Notes: generated by a model from the sequence alone, not told the origin. A stretch of DNA of 64,000 nucleotides from Microtetraspora fusca (GCF_001570365.1 NZ_BBYK01000067.1:1-64000), one strand, 5' to 3'; counted from the first letter of the stretch, positions 24,420-33,182 are shown. Numbers and translations are program-made.

Positions 24420-24760
24420 CGGGCCCCTCGGTGCGCCGCCTGGGCTCATGAGCATCACGTGAGCACCCGCACGGCACGCAGTTCCCCGGCCCGCCAGGTA
24501 CGCGGGCCGGGGCGGAGCAGTTCACCCTGCCGCTGACGTCGGACAGGCAAGGGTCGCCACCGTGACCGCGCGGGGGCCGGCCGGTCCATCGCGTGATGTC
24601 GACATAGGGATGCCTGTGTCGACGGCGGCGCCCAGCTGACCACACCCTTGTTAACGTGTTCCAGCACCGCTCGGGGCCATTTCAGTCGTTGGGCCTGGTC
24701 GTTGACACATCAGCCGGACGGCATGCAAACCAACGGTTGGCAGCGTTCTAGGGTTGGGCC
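24420..24760. other. 341-bp intergenic region with one strong hairpin
   Basis: CCCCGGCCCGC (24484-24494), loop CAGGTAC and GCGGGCCGGGG (24502-24512) form a perfect 11-bp stem 64 bases past the oxidoreductase stop, most likely its terminator. No gene is convincing in the rest. A minus-strand frame (24455-24667) has no family features. The last 40 bases contain the response-regulator promoter region. Confidence 0.5.
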
Positions 24761-25402
24761 ATGACGTTGAGCGTGGTGATCGTCGACGACGAGGACCTGA
24801 TCCGTACGGGCCTGCGAATCATCATCGATTCCGAGCCCGGCCTCAGCGTCGTGGGCGAGGCATCGGACGGGGCCGAGGCGGTGTCGGTCGTCCGCGAGAC
24901 GCGGCCGGACCTGGTGCTGATGGACGTGCGGATGCCGGCCGTGGACGGGATCCAGGCGACCCGCAGGATCCTGGCCGGGCAGGCGCCGCCCAAGGTGCTG
25001 GTCGTCACGACCTTCGAGAACGACGACTACGTCTACGAGGCGCTGCGGGCGGGGGCGAGCGGTTTCCTGCTCAAGCGCGCCCGGCCGGAGGAACTGGTGC
25101 ACGCGATCCGGCTGGTGGCGTCGGGCGACTCGCTGCTCTTCCCGGCCGCGATCAGGTCGCTGACCGCCGCGCGCGGCGCCCGCCGCACGGTGCCGGGGAT
25201 CGGCCGGCTCACCGCGCGCGAGGCGGACGTGCTGCGCCTGATGGCGCGCGGCCTGTCCAACGGCGAGATCGCGGCCGAGCTGGTGGTCGGGGCGGAGACG
25301 GTCAAGACGCACGTGCGGAACGTGCTGGCCAAGCTCGACGCCCGGGACCGGACCCAGGCGGTGATCTCCGCGTACGAGTCGGGCTTCGTCTCCCCCAGCT
25401 GA
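24761..25402 (+). CDS. LuxR/NarL-family response regulator (orphan)
   Basis: This 213-residue protein has a receiver domain (VVIVDDEDLIRTGL, phospho-acceptor D55 in VLMDVRMP, switch residues in VTTF and the terminal KRARPEE) and a LuxR-type helix-turn-helix (LTAREADVLRLMARGLSNGE, KTHVRNVLAKLDARDRTQAV). It lacks an adjacent kinase. The NarL-type kinase at 15,079 is the only candidate partner in the window. Confidence 0.9.
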   Translation: MTLSVVIVDDEDLIRTGLRIIIDSEPGLSVVGEASDGAEAVSVVRETRPDLVLMDVRMPAVDGIQATRRILAGQAPPKVLVVTTFENDDYVYEALRAGASGFLLKRARPEELVHAIRLVASGDSLLFPAAIRSLTAARGARRTVPGIGRLTAREADVLRLMARGLSNGEIAAELVVGAETVKTHVRNVLAKLDARDRTQAVISAYESGFVSPS

Positions 25403-25419
25403 TCGGGCGCGACGGGCCG

Positions 25420-26193
25420 CTAGATGTCCCCGCCGATGTCGTCGTCCTGGCCCGGGAGGGTGGTCCGGCGTTCCGTGCCTCCCTGCGACGGCGTCGGCGA
25501 CTGCTCCCCGGGACGCGGCGAGGCCGGGGTCGGCGGCGGCGTGGGGACGACGACCGGCGGGGGCAGCGGGCGGATCGGCGGGGGGTCGCTCTCCATCCGG
25601 AACAACAGCAGCCATGCCATCACGATCATCAGCGTGACGAGGGTGCCCAGCAGCGCCGCGGCCAGGCCCACCGTGCGCCCGGTCATGACCGGCGGCGGCG
25701 CGGGCGGCGCGGGCGCGGGCAGCGCCGGGTCGCGGTCGCCCAGCCAGTACGGCACGAAGTCGGGCCCGTTGCGGTCGCCGAGCAGCATCCCCGACACCAT
25801 GACCGGTTCGAGGAAACGCTCCGCCCCCGCCCCGCCCGGCGCGTACGGCACGGCCACCCAGGGAGCCGGCCCGCCGTCCATGGCGAGGACCGTCGGGGCC
25901 GCGCGCGACCCGCGCCGCCTTCCGCGCCGTTCGGCCTCCCGGGCGGCGGTGACGAACCGGTCCCTGGCCGCCGGGTCGAGGGCGGCGCCCCGGGTGAGGA
26001 GGGCGACGGAGACGACGCGGCCGTCGGGGCCCTGCCCGAGGTAGACGAGGCCGGCCGGGCCGGTCATCAGGCGGGCCTGCAGCACGAAGGGCCCCAGGTG
26101 GGGCGGGTCGCCGTACTGCAAAGGTGTGGCCATCCAGCTCATGAAAACACACCGGACGGTTCCGGCCGCCGACGCCGGGCACTGTGTGGGCAT
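25420..26193 (-). CDS. membrane protein with degenerate kinase-like N-lobe and Pro-rich tail
   Basis: This protein has about 257 residues. The first ~90 resemble the N-lobe of an actinobacterial Ser/Thr kinase (LGPFVLQARLMTGPAGLVYL, then GQGPDGRVVSVALL), but the ATP-binding lysine of VA(V/I)K is absent and no catalytic loop follows. A membrane helix (about 177-200, GLAAALLGTLVTLMIVMAWL) leads to an outside tail of about 55 residues rich in Pro, Thr and Ser that ends acidic (DDDIGGDI). ATG 26193 follows GGGAGA; ATG 26142 is an alternative. It is divergent from moxR by 35 bases and may be part of the same system. Confidence 0.65.
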   Translation of the reverse strand: MPTQCPASAAGTVRCVFMSWMATPLQYGDPPHLGPFVLQARLMTGPAGLVYLGQGPDGRVVSVALLTRGAALDPAARDRFVTAAREAERRGRRRGSRAAPTVLAMDGGPAPWVAVPYAPGGAGAERFLEPVMVSGMLLGDRNGPDFVPYWLGDRDPALPAPAPPAPPPVMTGRTVGLAAALLGTLVTLMIVMAWLLLFRMESDPPPIRPLPPPVVVPTPPPTPASPRPGEQSPTPSQGGTERRTTLPGQDDDIGGDI

Positions 26194-26228
26194 GGATTCT
26201 CCCGCCAAGTCACGATTGAATAACGCGC

Positions 26229-27254
26229 ATGACCGTCGCGGATGAGCGCAGTGGACCGGATCGGGATCGGGCGGGGGACGACGACGCCGGGGCGTTGCGG
26301 GAGACCCTCGCCGGGGTGAGGCGCGTGATCGTCGGGCAGGACCACATGGTCGAGCGGCTGCTGGTCGCGCTGCTGGCCCGGGGCCACTGCCTGCTCGAGG
26401 GCGTCCCCGGGGTCGCCAAGACGCTGGCGGCCTCGACGCTGGCCACGGTGGTGGGCGGCACGTTCGCGCGGATCCAGTTCACCCCCGACCTGGTGCCGAG
26501 CGACATCGTGGGCACCCGCGTCTACCATCCGGGCAGCGAGCGGTTCGACGTGGAGCTCGGCCCGGTCTTCGTGAACTTCCTGCTCGCCGACGAGATCAAC
26601 CGCGCCCCGGCGAAGGTGCAGTCGGCCCTGCTGGAGGTGATGGCCGAGCGGCAGGTCACCCTGGCGGGCCGGACGCATCCGCTGCCCCGGCCGTTCGTGG
26701 TGCTGGCGACGCAGAACCCGATCGAGTCCGAGGGGGTCTATCCGCTGCCGGAGGTGCAGCGGGACCGGTTCCTGTTCAAGGTGCGGGTGGCGCATCCGAG
26801 CGCGCGTGAGGAGCTGGAGATCCTGCAGCGGATGAGCGTGCGGCCGCCGGCGGCCCGGCCGGTGCTCGACCCCGACCGGCTGACCCGGCTGCAGGAGGCG
26901 GCGGAGCAGGTCTCCGTCCACCATCTGGTCGCCGACTACGTGGTGCGGCTGGTGATGGCCACCCGCTCCCCCTCCGAGTACGGCCTGCGCGAGCTGGAGG
27001 AGACGATCGAGGTCGGCGTCAGCCCGCGCGCCACGCTGGGCCTGATGGCGGCGGGGCGGGCGCTGGCGCTGCTGCGGGGGCGCGACTACCTGCTGCCCGA
27101 CGACGTGCGGGACGTGGCGATCGACGTGATGGCGCACCGGCTGATGCTCACCTTCGACGCCCTCGCCGACGACGTGGACGCCGAGGACGTGGTGCGGCGC
27201 ATCCTGGCGACCGTCCCCCCGCCGGTCGTGGTGTGGAACCAGGGCGCCAGGTGA
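26229..27254 (+). CDS. MoxR-family AAA+ ATPase
   Basis: This 341-residue AAA+ chaperone-like ATPase has Walker A GVPGVAKT, Walker B LLADEINRAPAKVQSALLE, sensor 1 ATQNPIESEGVYPLPEVQRD and a C-terminal lid domain with GVSPRATLGLMAAGRAL, all standard MoxR features. MoxR proteins work with vWA-domain partners to insert cofactors or remodel complexes. DUF58 and vWA genes follow directly in one operon. Confidence 0.93.
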   Translation: MTVADERSGPDRDRAGDDDAGALRETLAGVRRVIVGQDHMVERLLVALLARGHCLLEGVPGVAKTLAASTLATVVGGTFARIQFTPDLVPSDIVGTRVYHPGSERFDVELGPVFVNFLLADEINRAPAKVQSALLEVMAERQVTLAGRTHPLPRPFVVLATQNPIESEGVYPLPEVQRDRFLFKVRVAHPSAREELEILQRMSVRPPAARPVLDPDRLTRLQEAAEQVSVHHLVADYVVRLVMATRSPSEYGLRELEETIEVGVSPRATLGLMAAGRALALLRGRDYLLPDDVRDVAIDVMAHRLMLTFDALADDVDAEDVVRRILATVPPPVVVWNQGAR

Positions 27255-27261
27255 TCGGCTC

Positions 27262-28176
27262 ATGAGCGCCGCGTCGCCGGATCTCGCCCTGCGACGCCTG
27301 GAGCTCACCGTGGTCCGGCGGCTGGACGGCCTGCTGCACGGCAACCACCAGGGGCTGGTCCCGGGGCCGGGCAGCGAGCTGGGCGACACCCGTGTCTACG
27401 TCCCGGGCGAGGACGACGTCCGCCGCATGGACTGGGCGGTCACCGCGCGCACCACCACCCCGCACGTGCGGGACCTGATCGCCGACCGCGAACTGGAGAC
27501 GTGGGCCGTGGTGGACCTGTCGGCGAGCATGGACTTCGGCACCGCCGACATGGAGAAACGCGACCTGGTCGTCTCGGCGGTCGGCGCGATCGGGTTTCTG
27601 GCCGGCCGGGTCGGCGACCGGTTCGGCGCGTACATCCTGAACGGGGCGGAGGTCCGCCGCCATCCGGCGCGCGGCGGGCGGCCCGCCCTGTACGCGCTGC
27701 TGCGCCGGCTGGCGGACGCGCCGCGCGGGGCGGGGGCGGTGGACCTGGGCGCCGCGGTGGAGGCGCTGGCCACGGCCCACCACAAGCGGGGGCTGCGGGT
27801 GGTCGTCTCCGACTTCCTGGACGATCCGGACTCCTGGGAGCGGCCGATGCGCCGTCTCGCCTCCCGGCACCAGGTGCTGGCCGTCGAGGTGATCGACCCG
27901 CGCGAGCTGGAGCTGCCCGACGTGGGCCTGGTGGCGTTCCGCGATCCGGAGACCGGCCGGACCCGCGAGGTACACCTGTCGCGCCGGGTCCGCGAGCGGT
28001 ACGCCGCCGCGGCGGGCATGCAGCGCGAGGCGACCCGGGCCGCGCTGCGCCGCGCCGGCGCGGCGCACCTGGTGCTGCGCACCGACCGGGACTGGGTGGC
28101 CGACATCGTCCAGTTCGTGCTCCGGCAGCGCCGCACCGCGCACCTGGCCCGGCGCCGTCAGACAGGAGGGCGCTGA
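27262..28176 (+). CDS. DUF58 domain protein (MoxR partner)
   Basis: This 304-residue soluble protein has the DUF58 signature PGSELGDTRVYVPGEDDVRR and MDWAVTARTTTPHVRDL, followed by a vWA-like fold with DLSASMDFGTADMEKRD. DUF58 proteins are nearly always encoded with MoxR ATPases. It begins seven bases after moxR and its stop overlaps the next start. Confidence 0.9.
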   Translation: MSAASPDLALRRLELTVVRRLDGLLHGNHQGLVPGPGSELGDTRVYVPGEDDVRRMDWAVTARTTTPHVRDLIADRELETWAVVDLSASMDFGTADMEKRDLVVSAVGAIGFLAGRVGDRFGAYILNGAEVRRHPARGGRPALYALLRRLADAPRGAGAVDLGAAVEALATAHHKRGLRVVVSDFLDDPDSWERPMRRLASRHQVLAVEVIDPRELELPDVGLVAFRDPETGRTREVHLSRRVRERYAAAAGMQREATRAALRRAGAAHLVLRTDRDWVADIVQFVLRQRRTAHLARRRQTGGR

Positions 28177-29123
28177 TGATCTTCCTTTCCGCGGGCTGGC
28201 TGTGGCTGTTCGTCCCGGTCGCACTCCTGGTCGGCGGGTACGTCGCGCTGCAGTTCGCCCGCCGCAGGTACGCCGTCCGGTTCACGAACCTGCGGCTGCT
28301 GTCGGTGGTCGCCCCGGACCGGCCGGCCTGGCGGCGGCATGTTCCCGCGGCGGTCTTCCTGGTGATGATGAGCGTCATGGTCCTGGCCGCCGCCCGCCCG
28401 GCGGGGAGCGTGCGTGTGCCGCGGGACCGGGCCACCATCATGATCGCGGTGGACATCTCGCTGTCGATGGAGGCCACGGACGTCCCGCCGAACCGGCTGG
28501 CCGCGGCCAGGCACGCGGCCCAGCAGTTCGTCGCCGATCTGCCCGAGCGCTTCAACGTGGGCGTGGTGGCGTTCGCGCGGTCGGCGTCCGTGGTCATCTC
28601 CCCGACCGCCGACCACACCGCCGTGATCACTGCGATCTCCAACCTGACCACCCGGCCCGGCACCGCGATCGGCGAGGCCGTGTTCGACTCGCTCGACGCG
28701 ATCAGGTCGTTCGACCAGCGGGCGGTGACCGATCCGCCGCCCTCGGCGATCGTGCTGCTGTCCGACGGCGACAACACCTCGGGCCGCTCGGTGAACGAGG
28801 CGATCCAGGCCGCCGTGTCCGTCAAGATCCCCGTGTCCACCATCGCGTACGGCACGCCGACGGGAACCGTCACCATCGACAACCGGCCGGTGCAGGTCCC
28901 GGTGAACAAGGCCACCCTGCAGTCGCTCGCCGACGGCACCGGCGGTCGGGCGTACGAGGCGCAGTCGGGCAGCGAGCTGCGCGACGTCTACGCCCAGATC
29001 GGCACCTCGCTCGGGTACAAGATCGTGAACCAGGAGATCACCCAGCGGTTCATCCTGGTCGCGCTGCTGCTGGGCGCGGTGGCGGCCGGGACGGCCATGC
29101 TGCTGGGCGCACGGCTCCCCTGA
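28176..29123 (+). CDS. vWA-domain membrane protein (BatA-like)
   Basis: This 315-residue protein has two N-terminal membrane helices (about 5-25 and 57-77), a von Willebrand A domain with an intact MIDAS (DISLS at about 91-95, a Thr in RPGTAIGEA, LLSDGDN), and a C-terminal helix (about 290-312). The architecture is that of BatA and similar proteins. AGGAGGG precedes the ATG, which shares a base with the DUF58 stop. The predicted role is a metal-dependent adhesion or scaffold partner of the MoxR ATPase at the membrane. Confidence 0.9.
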   Translation: MIFLSAGWLWLFVPVALLVGGYVALQFARRRYAVRFTNLRLLSVVAPDRPAWRRHVPAAVFLVMMSVMVLAAARPAGSVRVPRDRATIMIAVDISLSMEATDVPPNRLAAARHAAQQFVADLPERFNVGVVAFARSASVVISPTADHTAVITAISNLTTRPGTAIGEAVFDSLDAIRSFDQRAVTDPPPSAIVLLSDGDNTSGRSVNEAIQAAVSVKIPVSTIAYGTPTGTVTIDNRPVQVPVNKATLQSLADGTGGRAYEAQSGSELRDVYAQIGTSLGYKIVNQEITQRFILVALLLGAVAAGTAMLLGARLP

Positions 29124-29145
29124 CCCGTTGGTAACGTCTCTGCAC

Positions 29146-29739
29146 GTGGCACATTACTTCGAGGAGCGGCCGCGGACGGCCAGCCGGCCGGGCACGGTCA
29201 CCCTGCTCCTCCCCGACCTGCATCTGCGGCTGGAGACCGACCGCGGGGTGTTCTCCCCCGACCGGATCGACGCGGGCACCCGCGTCCTGCTGGAGAGCGT
29301 GCCACCACCGCCCGCCGAGGGCGACCTGCTCGACCTGGGCTGCGGCTACGGCCCGATCGCACTGACCATGGCCTCGCGGGCGCCGGGCGCGACCGTGTGG
29401 GCGGTGGACGTGAACCGCCGCTCGGTGGAGCTGTGCGCGCGCAACGCCGAGGCCGCCGGCCTTGACAAAGTAAGGTCGGTTCACATCGACGAGGTGCCCG
29501 CCGACGTACGCTTCCGGGCGATCTGGTCCAACCCCGCCATCCGCATCGGCAAGCAGGCGCTGCACGAGATGCTGACCCGCTGGCTGGACCGGCTCACCCC
29601 CGACGGCGTCGCCTACCTGGTCGTCCAGAAGCACCTCGGCTCCGACTCCCTGCAGAACTGGCTGAACGAGCAGGGCTGGCCCACCACCCGGGCCGCCAGC
29701 CGGTCCGCCTACCGAATCCTCAAGGTGGAAGCGCGATGA
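29146..29739 (+). CDS. class I SAM-dependent methyltransferase, RsmC-like
   Basis: This 197-residue methyltransferase of the MTS (small methyltransferase) type is probably an rRNA guanine-N2 methyltransferase. Motif I is LLDLGCGYGPIAL, motif II is WAVDVNRRS, and the catalytic-type motif is SNPAIRIGK, where family members usually read NPPI or NPPF. GTG 29146 is preferred to an upstream TTG on family length. Its stop overlaps the next gene (ATGA), pairing two RNA methylation genes. Confidence 0.82.
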   Translation: MAHYFEERPRTASRPGTVTLLLPDLHLRLETDRGVFSPDRIDAGTRVLLESVPPPPAEGDLLDLGCGYGPIALTMASRAPGATVWAVDVNRRSVELCARNAEAAGLDKVRSVHIDEVPADVRFRAIWSNPAIRIGKQALHEMLTRWLDRLTPDGVAYLVVQKHLGSDSLQNWLNEQGWPTTRAASRSAYRILKVEAR

Positions 29740-30293
29740 GCACCCCGAACCCGCGCAGGCAGCTCCGTCCGACCGACGTCAAGCGGCTCAACCGCACCTG
29801 GCGCCGCGCGACCGGGTCCCGCCTCGCGCTGATCCTCGAATCGGTCACCGGACCGTTCAACGTCGGGTCCGTGTTCCGCACGGCCGCCGCGTTCGGCGTG
29901 GAGACGATCTGGCTGGCCGGGAACGCGACCCCGCCGACGAACCCCAAGGCGCAGAAGACCGCGCTGGGCACCGACCGGCTGGTCGAGTGGCACGAGCCGG
30001 TTCCCGCCGTCGAGGCCGTACGCGCGGCGAAGGAGGAGGGGTACCGCGTCGTCGCGGTCGAGCTGACCGGGGACGCCGCGCCGCTGCACGAGGCGAGCCT
30101 CGGCGGGGACGTCTGCCTGGTCGTCGGCAGCGAGGACCACGGCTGCTCCCCCGCGCTGCTGGAGGCGTCCGACGCGGTCGTCTACATCCCGCAGGTGGGC
30201 CGGGTGGGCTCGCTCAACGTGTCGGTGGCGGCGGCCATCGCGGTCGCCGAGGCGCGGCGGCAGGAGTGGACGGCGACGGCCGTTCACTCCTGA
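29736..30293 (+). CDS. SpoU/TrmH-family RNA 2'-O-methyltransferase
   Basis: This 185-residue SPOUT enzyme shows all three family motifs: NVGSVFRTAAAFG (motif 1), VVGSEDHGCSP (motif 2) and IPQVGRVGSLNVSVAAAIA (motif 3), which form the knotted SAM site. It methylates ribose in tRNA or rRNA. It is translationally coupled to the upstream methyltransferase gene. Its last codons lie inside the first of three GTTCAC repeats belonging to the next promoter. Confidence 0.92.
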   Translation: MSTPNPRRQLRPTDVKRLNRTWRRATGSRLALILESVTGPFNVGSVFRTAAAFGVETIWLAGNATPPTNPKAQKTALGTDRLVEWHEPVPAVEAVRAAKEEGYRVVAVELTGDAAPLHEASLGGDVCLVVGSEDHGCSPALLEASDAVVYIPQVGRVGSLNVSVAAAIAVAEARRQEWTATAVHS

Positions 30294-30334
30294 TCGACGG
30301 CCGTTCACCCGTGATGGGCGGATGTTCACGGAGG
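30282..30334 (+). promoter_or_regulatory. candidate PHO box: three GTTCAC repeats at 21-bp spacing
   Basis: GTTCACTCCTG (30282-30292), GTTCACCCGTG (30303-30313) and GTTCACGGAGG (30324-30334) start exactly 21 bases apart, about two helical turns. PhoP in Streptomyces binds 11-bp direct-repeat units of the GTTCACC type, and glycerophosphodiesterase genes are known members of that regulon. A -10-like CATACT at 30364-30369 follows. The 21-bp period is one short of two 11-bp units. Confidence 0.55.
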
Positions 30335-30411
30335 GCTGGCTGACGGGCTGGGCCTCCAACCGGCATACTCCTGGTCATACTGGAGCTGATCCGAGGAGCG
30401 GTGACCAACGA

Positions 30412-31203
30412 ATGACCCGGCGTCGCTTCGCCTTTCTCGACCACCCCGGGCCGCTCGCCTTCGCCCACCGGGGCGGGGCGGCCGAGGGGCGGGAGAACAC
30501 CATGTCCGCCTTCGCGCGGGCGGTCGAGATCGGGTACACGTACCTGGAGACCGACGCGCACGCGACGGCCGACGGCGTGCTGCTCGCCTTCCACGACCAC
30601 ACGCTGGACCGGGTCACCGACCGCAAGGGCCGGATCTCCCAGCTCCCCTACCGCGAGGTGCGCAAGGCCCGCATCGGCGGCACGGAGGAGATCCCGCTGC
30701 TTGAGGACCTCCTCAGCGCCTGGCCGGACGTCCGGTTCAACATCGACGTGAAGGAGAGCACGTCCATCCTGCCGCTGGCCCGCGTGCTGCGCCGGACCAA
30801 CGCCTACGACCGGGTCTGCCTTACCTCGTTCTCCGACCTGCGCCTGGCCCAGGCCCGCCGCGCCGTCGGCGTGCCGGTGTGCTCCTCGCTCGGGCCGCGC
30901 GGAGTGGCCGCGCTGCGCGCCGCCGCCATGGGATCGGGGTACGGCCGGCTGCTCGCCTCCCTCGCCCGCGCCGGGGTGCCCTGCGCCCAGGTGCCGATCG
31001 GCGTGCGCGGGCTGCGCGTCACCACCCGCTCCTTCGTCCGCACCGCGCACGCGCTCGGCATGCAGGTGCACGTCTGGACGGTGGACGACCCGGTGGTGAT
31101 GCGCCGGCTGCTCGACCTCGGCGTCGACGGGATCATGACCGACAACATCACCGGCCTGCGCGACGTCCTCAAGGCGCGCGGCCAGTGGCATCCCCGCACC
31201 TGA
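30412..31203 (+). CDS. glycerophosphodiester phosphodiesterase
   Basis: This 263-residue GDPD-fold enzyme hydrolyses glycerophosphodiesters to glycerol-3-phosphate and an alcohol. Key residues are visible: HRGG (H19, R20), ETDAHATADG (E46, D48, metal) and HDHTLDR (H61). The C-terminal block VHVWTVDDPVVMRRLLDLGVDGIMTDN is typical. There is no signal peptide, so it is cytoplasmic. GAGGAG lies 13 bases before the ATG. Three GTTCAC repeats upstream suggest phosphate control. Confidence 0.92.
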   Translation: MTRRRFAFLDHPGPLAFAHRGGAAEGRENTMSAFARAVEIGYTYLETDAHATADGVLLAFHDHTLDRVTDRKGRISQLPYREVRKARIGGTEEIPLLEDLLSAWPDVRFNIDVKESTSILPLARVLRRTNAYDRVCLTSFSDLRLAQARRAVGVPVCSSLGPRGVAALRAAAMGSGYGRLLASLARAGVPCAQVPIGVRGLRVTTRSFVRTAHALGMQVHVWTVDDPVVMRRLLDLGVDGIMTDNITGLRDVLKARGQWHPRT

Positions 31204-31254
31204 CACCCGCACCCGACACCCCGCCCCACGGCGGGCGCCCGGCGAGGAGGACGT

Positions 31255-32673
31255 GTGACCGCCCCCCAGGTCATCGACGAGACCCCGAAGGCACGCCTTC
31301 GGGAACAACGCGGCTGGTACTTCTACGACTGGGCCAACTCGGTCTTCTACACCACGATCATCTCGGTCTTCCTCGGGCCGTACCTGATCCCGGTCGCCAA
31401 GGCGGCGGCGTGCGGCAGGGACTTCCCCGGGATGCCGGTGGACGCCTGCGTGGCCGACTTCGACCGGCTGGCGACCGGCGGGCTGGGCTTCGTCGACGTC
31501 CTGGGCCTGGACATCCGGCCGGCCGCCTACTTCGGGCTCGTCATGACGGTGTCGGTGCTGGTGCAGATCGTCGCCCTGCCCGTGGTGGGCGCGCTCGCCG
31601 ACCACACCGGCCGTAAGAAGGAGCTGCTCGGCGGCTTCGCGTACGTCGGGGCCCTGGCGACCATGGGCCTGTACTTCGTGGAGGGCGACCGCTACCTGCT
31701 CGGCGGCGTGCTCTTCACCGTGGCGAACCTGTCCTACGGCGCGTCGGTCGTGGTCTACGACTCGTTCTTGCCGCAGATCTCCACGCCGGACGAGCGGGAC
31801 CGCGTCTCCTCGCGCGGATGGGCGATCGGCTACCTCGGCGGCGGCCTGCTGCTCGCGCTCAACCTCGTCCTCTACCTCGGCCGCGACGGCCTCGGCGTCA
31901 GCGAGGGCATGGCGGTGCGGATCAGCATGATGTCGGCCGGGATGTGGTGGGCGATCTTCACGGTCGTTCCGCTGCTCGCCCTGCGCAACCGGCCGGTCCC
32001 CGCCCATGAGACGACGGCGCTGCGGTCCGTGGGAGGCAGCTTCCGCCAGCTCGGGCGGACCATCGCGGAGCTGCGCCGCTATCCGCGCACGCTGCTGTTC
32101 CTGGTCGCCTACCTCGTCTACAACGACGGCGTCCAGACGGTGATCGGGAACTCGGCGGCGTACGCGTCGGAGGCGTTGAAGCTGAGCAAGGACGTGCAGA
32201 TCAGCGCGGTCCTGATGGTGCAGTTCGTGGCGTTCGGCGGCGCGCTCCTGCTCGGCGCCCTCGCCGCCCGGTACGGCACCAAGCGCACCATCCTCGCGAG
32301 CCTGGTCGTCTGGACGGCGATCGTGGTCGTGGCGGTCTTCCTGGAGGAGGGCGCGGCGACGCAGTTCTACGTCTTGGGCTTCGCCATCGCCATCGTCCTC
32401 GGCGGCACGCAGGCGCTGTCGCGATCGCTGTTCTCGCAGGTGATCCCGAGCGGCAAGGAGGCGGAGTACTTCAGCCTGCTGCAGATCAGCGACAAGGGGT
32501 CGGCGTTCCTCGGATCGCTGACGATCACCCTGGCCCTGCAGTTCTCCAACAGCTACCGGATCGCGATCGTCTCGCTGGTCGTCTTCTTCGTGATCGGCTT
32601 CGGACTGCTGGTCGCGGTCAACATCCCGCGGGCCATCCGGGAGGCGGGCAACGAGGTGCCGGAGCGCATCTGA
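31255..32673 (+). CDS. UMF1/Atg22-like MFS transporter
   Basis: This 472-residue membrane protein has about 12 helices. It opens with GWYFYDWANSVFYTTIISVF, the UMF1 signature, and carries GALADHTGRKKELLG in loop 2-3 and GGTQALSRSLFSQVIP in the second half. Family members are related to the yeast vacuolar amino acid effluxer Atg22; bacterial substrates are largely unknown. GTG 31255 has AGGAGG upstream. It lies 51 bases after the glycerophosphodiesterase gene, so it may share that transcript. Confidence 0.88.
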   Translation: MTAPQVIDETPKARLREQRGWYFYDWANSVFYTTIISVFLGPYLIPVAKAAACGRDFPGMPVDACVADFDRLATGGLGFVDVLGLDIRPAAYFGLVMTVSVLVQIVALPVVGALADHTGRKKELLGGFAYVGALATMGLYFVEGDRYLLGGVLFTVANLSYGASVVVYDSFLPQISTPDERDRVSSRGWAIGYLGGGLLLALNLVLYLGRDGLGVSEGMAVRISMMSAGMWWAIFTVVPLLALRNRPVPAHETTALRSVGGSFRQLGRTIAELRRYPRTLLFLVAYLVYNDGVQTVIGNSAAYASEALKLSKDVQISAVLMVQFVAFGGALLLGALAARYGTKRTILASLVVWTAIVVVAVFLEEGAATQFYVLGFAIAIVLGGTQALSRSLFSQVIPSGKEAEYFSLLQISDKGSAFLGSLTITLALQFSNSYRIAIVSLVVFFVIGFGLLVAVNIPRAIREAGNEVPERI

Positions 32674-32715
32674 GCGATCGCAGGGCGCGAAGGGCGGTTG
32701 GATCGGGCTTCCTGT

Positions 32716-32742
32716 GGGAATCCCCACACGGTATCAAGCGTT
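32716..32742 (+). promoter_or_regulatory. sigma-R-type promoter GGGAAT-N18-GTT
   Basis: GGGAAT (32716-32721) and GTT (32740-32742) are separated by exactly 18 bases, matching the sigma-R (thiol-oxidative stress sigma factor) consensus of Streptomyces. The rbpA gene starts 54 bases further on, and rbpA is a known sigma-R target in S. coelicolor. The -35 element is part of a short dyad, TGTGGG-AATC-CCCACA. Confidence 0.75.
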
Positions 32743-32795
32743 GAACGCGGTGGAGACCGACCCCTCTCAGGCGGGGACCTCAGGAGGCATTAAGA

Positions 32796-33140
32796 ATGGG
32801 CGAGCGTGCACTTCGCGGTACCCGGCTCGGCGCGACCAGCTACGAGAACGACCGCAACACCGATCTGGCTCCGCGCCAGGAGGTGTCCTACACCTGCCCC
32901 AAGGGCCATCGCACCACCGTGCCGCTTGCCGCCGAAGCCGAGATTCCGGCGAGCTGGGAGTGCCGCCACTGCGGGGCCACCGCTCTCCGGGTGGACGCCG
33001 AGCAGCCCCAGCAGAAGAAGGCGAAGCCGCCCAGGACCCACTGGGACATGCTGCTGGAGCGGCGCACGATCGAGGACCTCGAAGAGGTGCTCAACGAGCG
33101 CCTGGCGATCCTGCGGGCGCAGCGGCGCAAGAGCGCGTAA
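32796..33140 (+). CDS. rbpA: RNA polymerase-binding protein RbpA
   Basis: This 114-residue actinobacterial transcription activator binds RNA polymerase and the principal sigma factor and stabilises the open complex. The core domain has C34, H38, C56 and C59 (YTCPKGH, WECRHCG), a likely zinc site. The C-terminal sigma-binding helix has THWDMLLERRTIEDLEEVL. AGGAGG precedes the ATG. It is transcribed alone from a sigma-R-type promoter and ends at a strong bidirectional terminator. Confidence 0.96.
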   Translation: MGERALRGTRLGATSYENDRNTDLAPRQEVSYTCPKGHRTTVPLAAEAEIPASWECRHCGATALRVDAEQPQQKKAKPPRTHWDMLLERRTIEDLEEVLNERLAILRAQRRKSA

Positions 33141-33182
33141 GGCACACGTCGGGTAGGACGACGGACAGACCGACCAAGGGCA

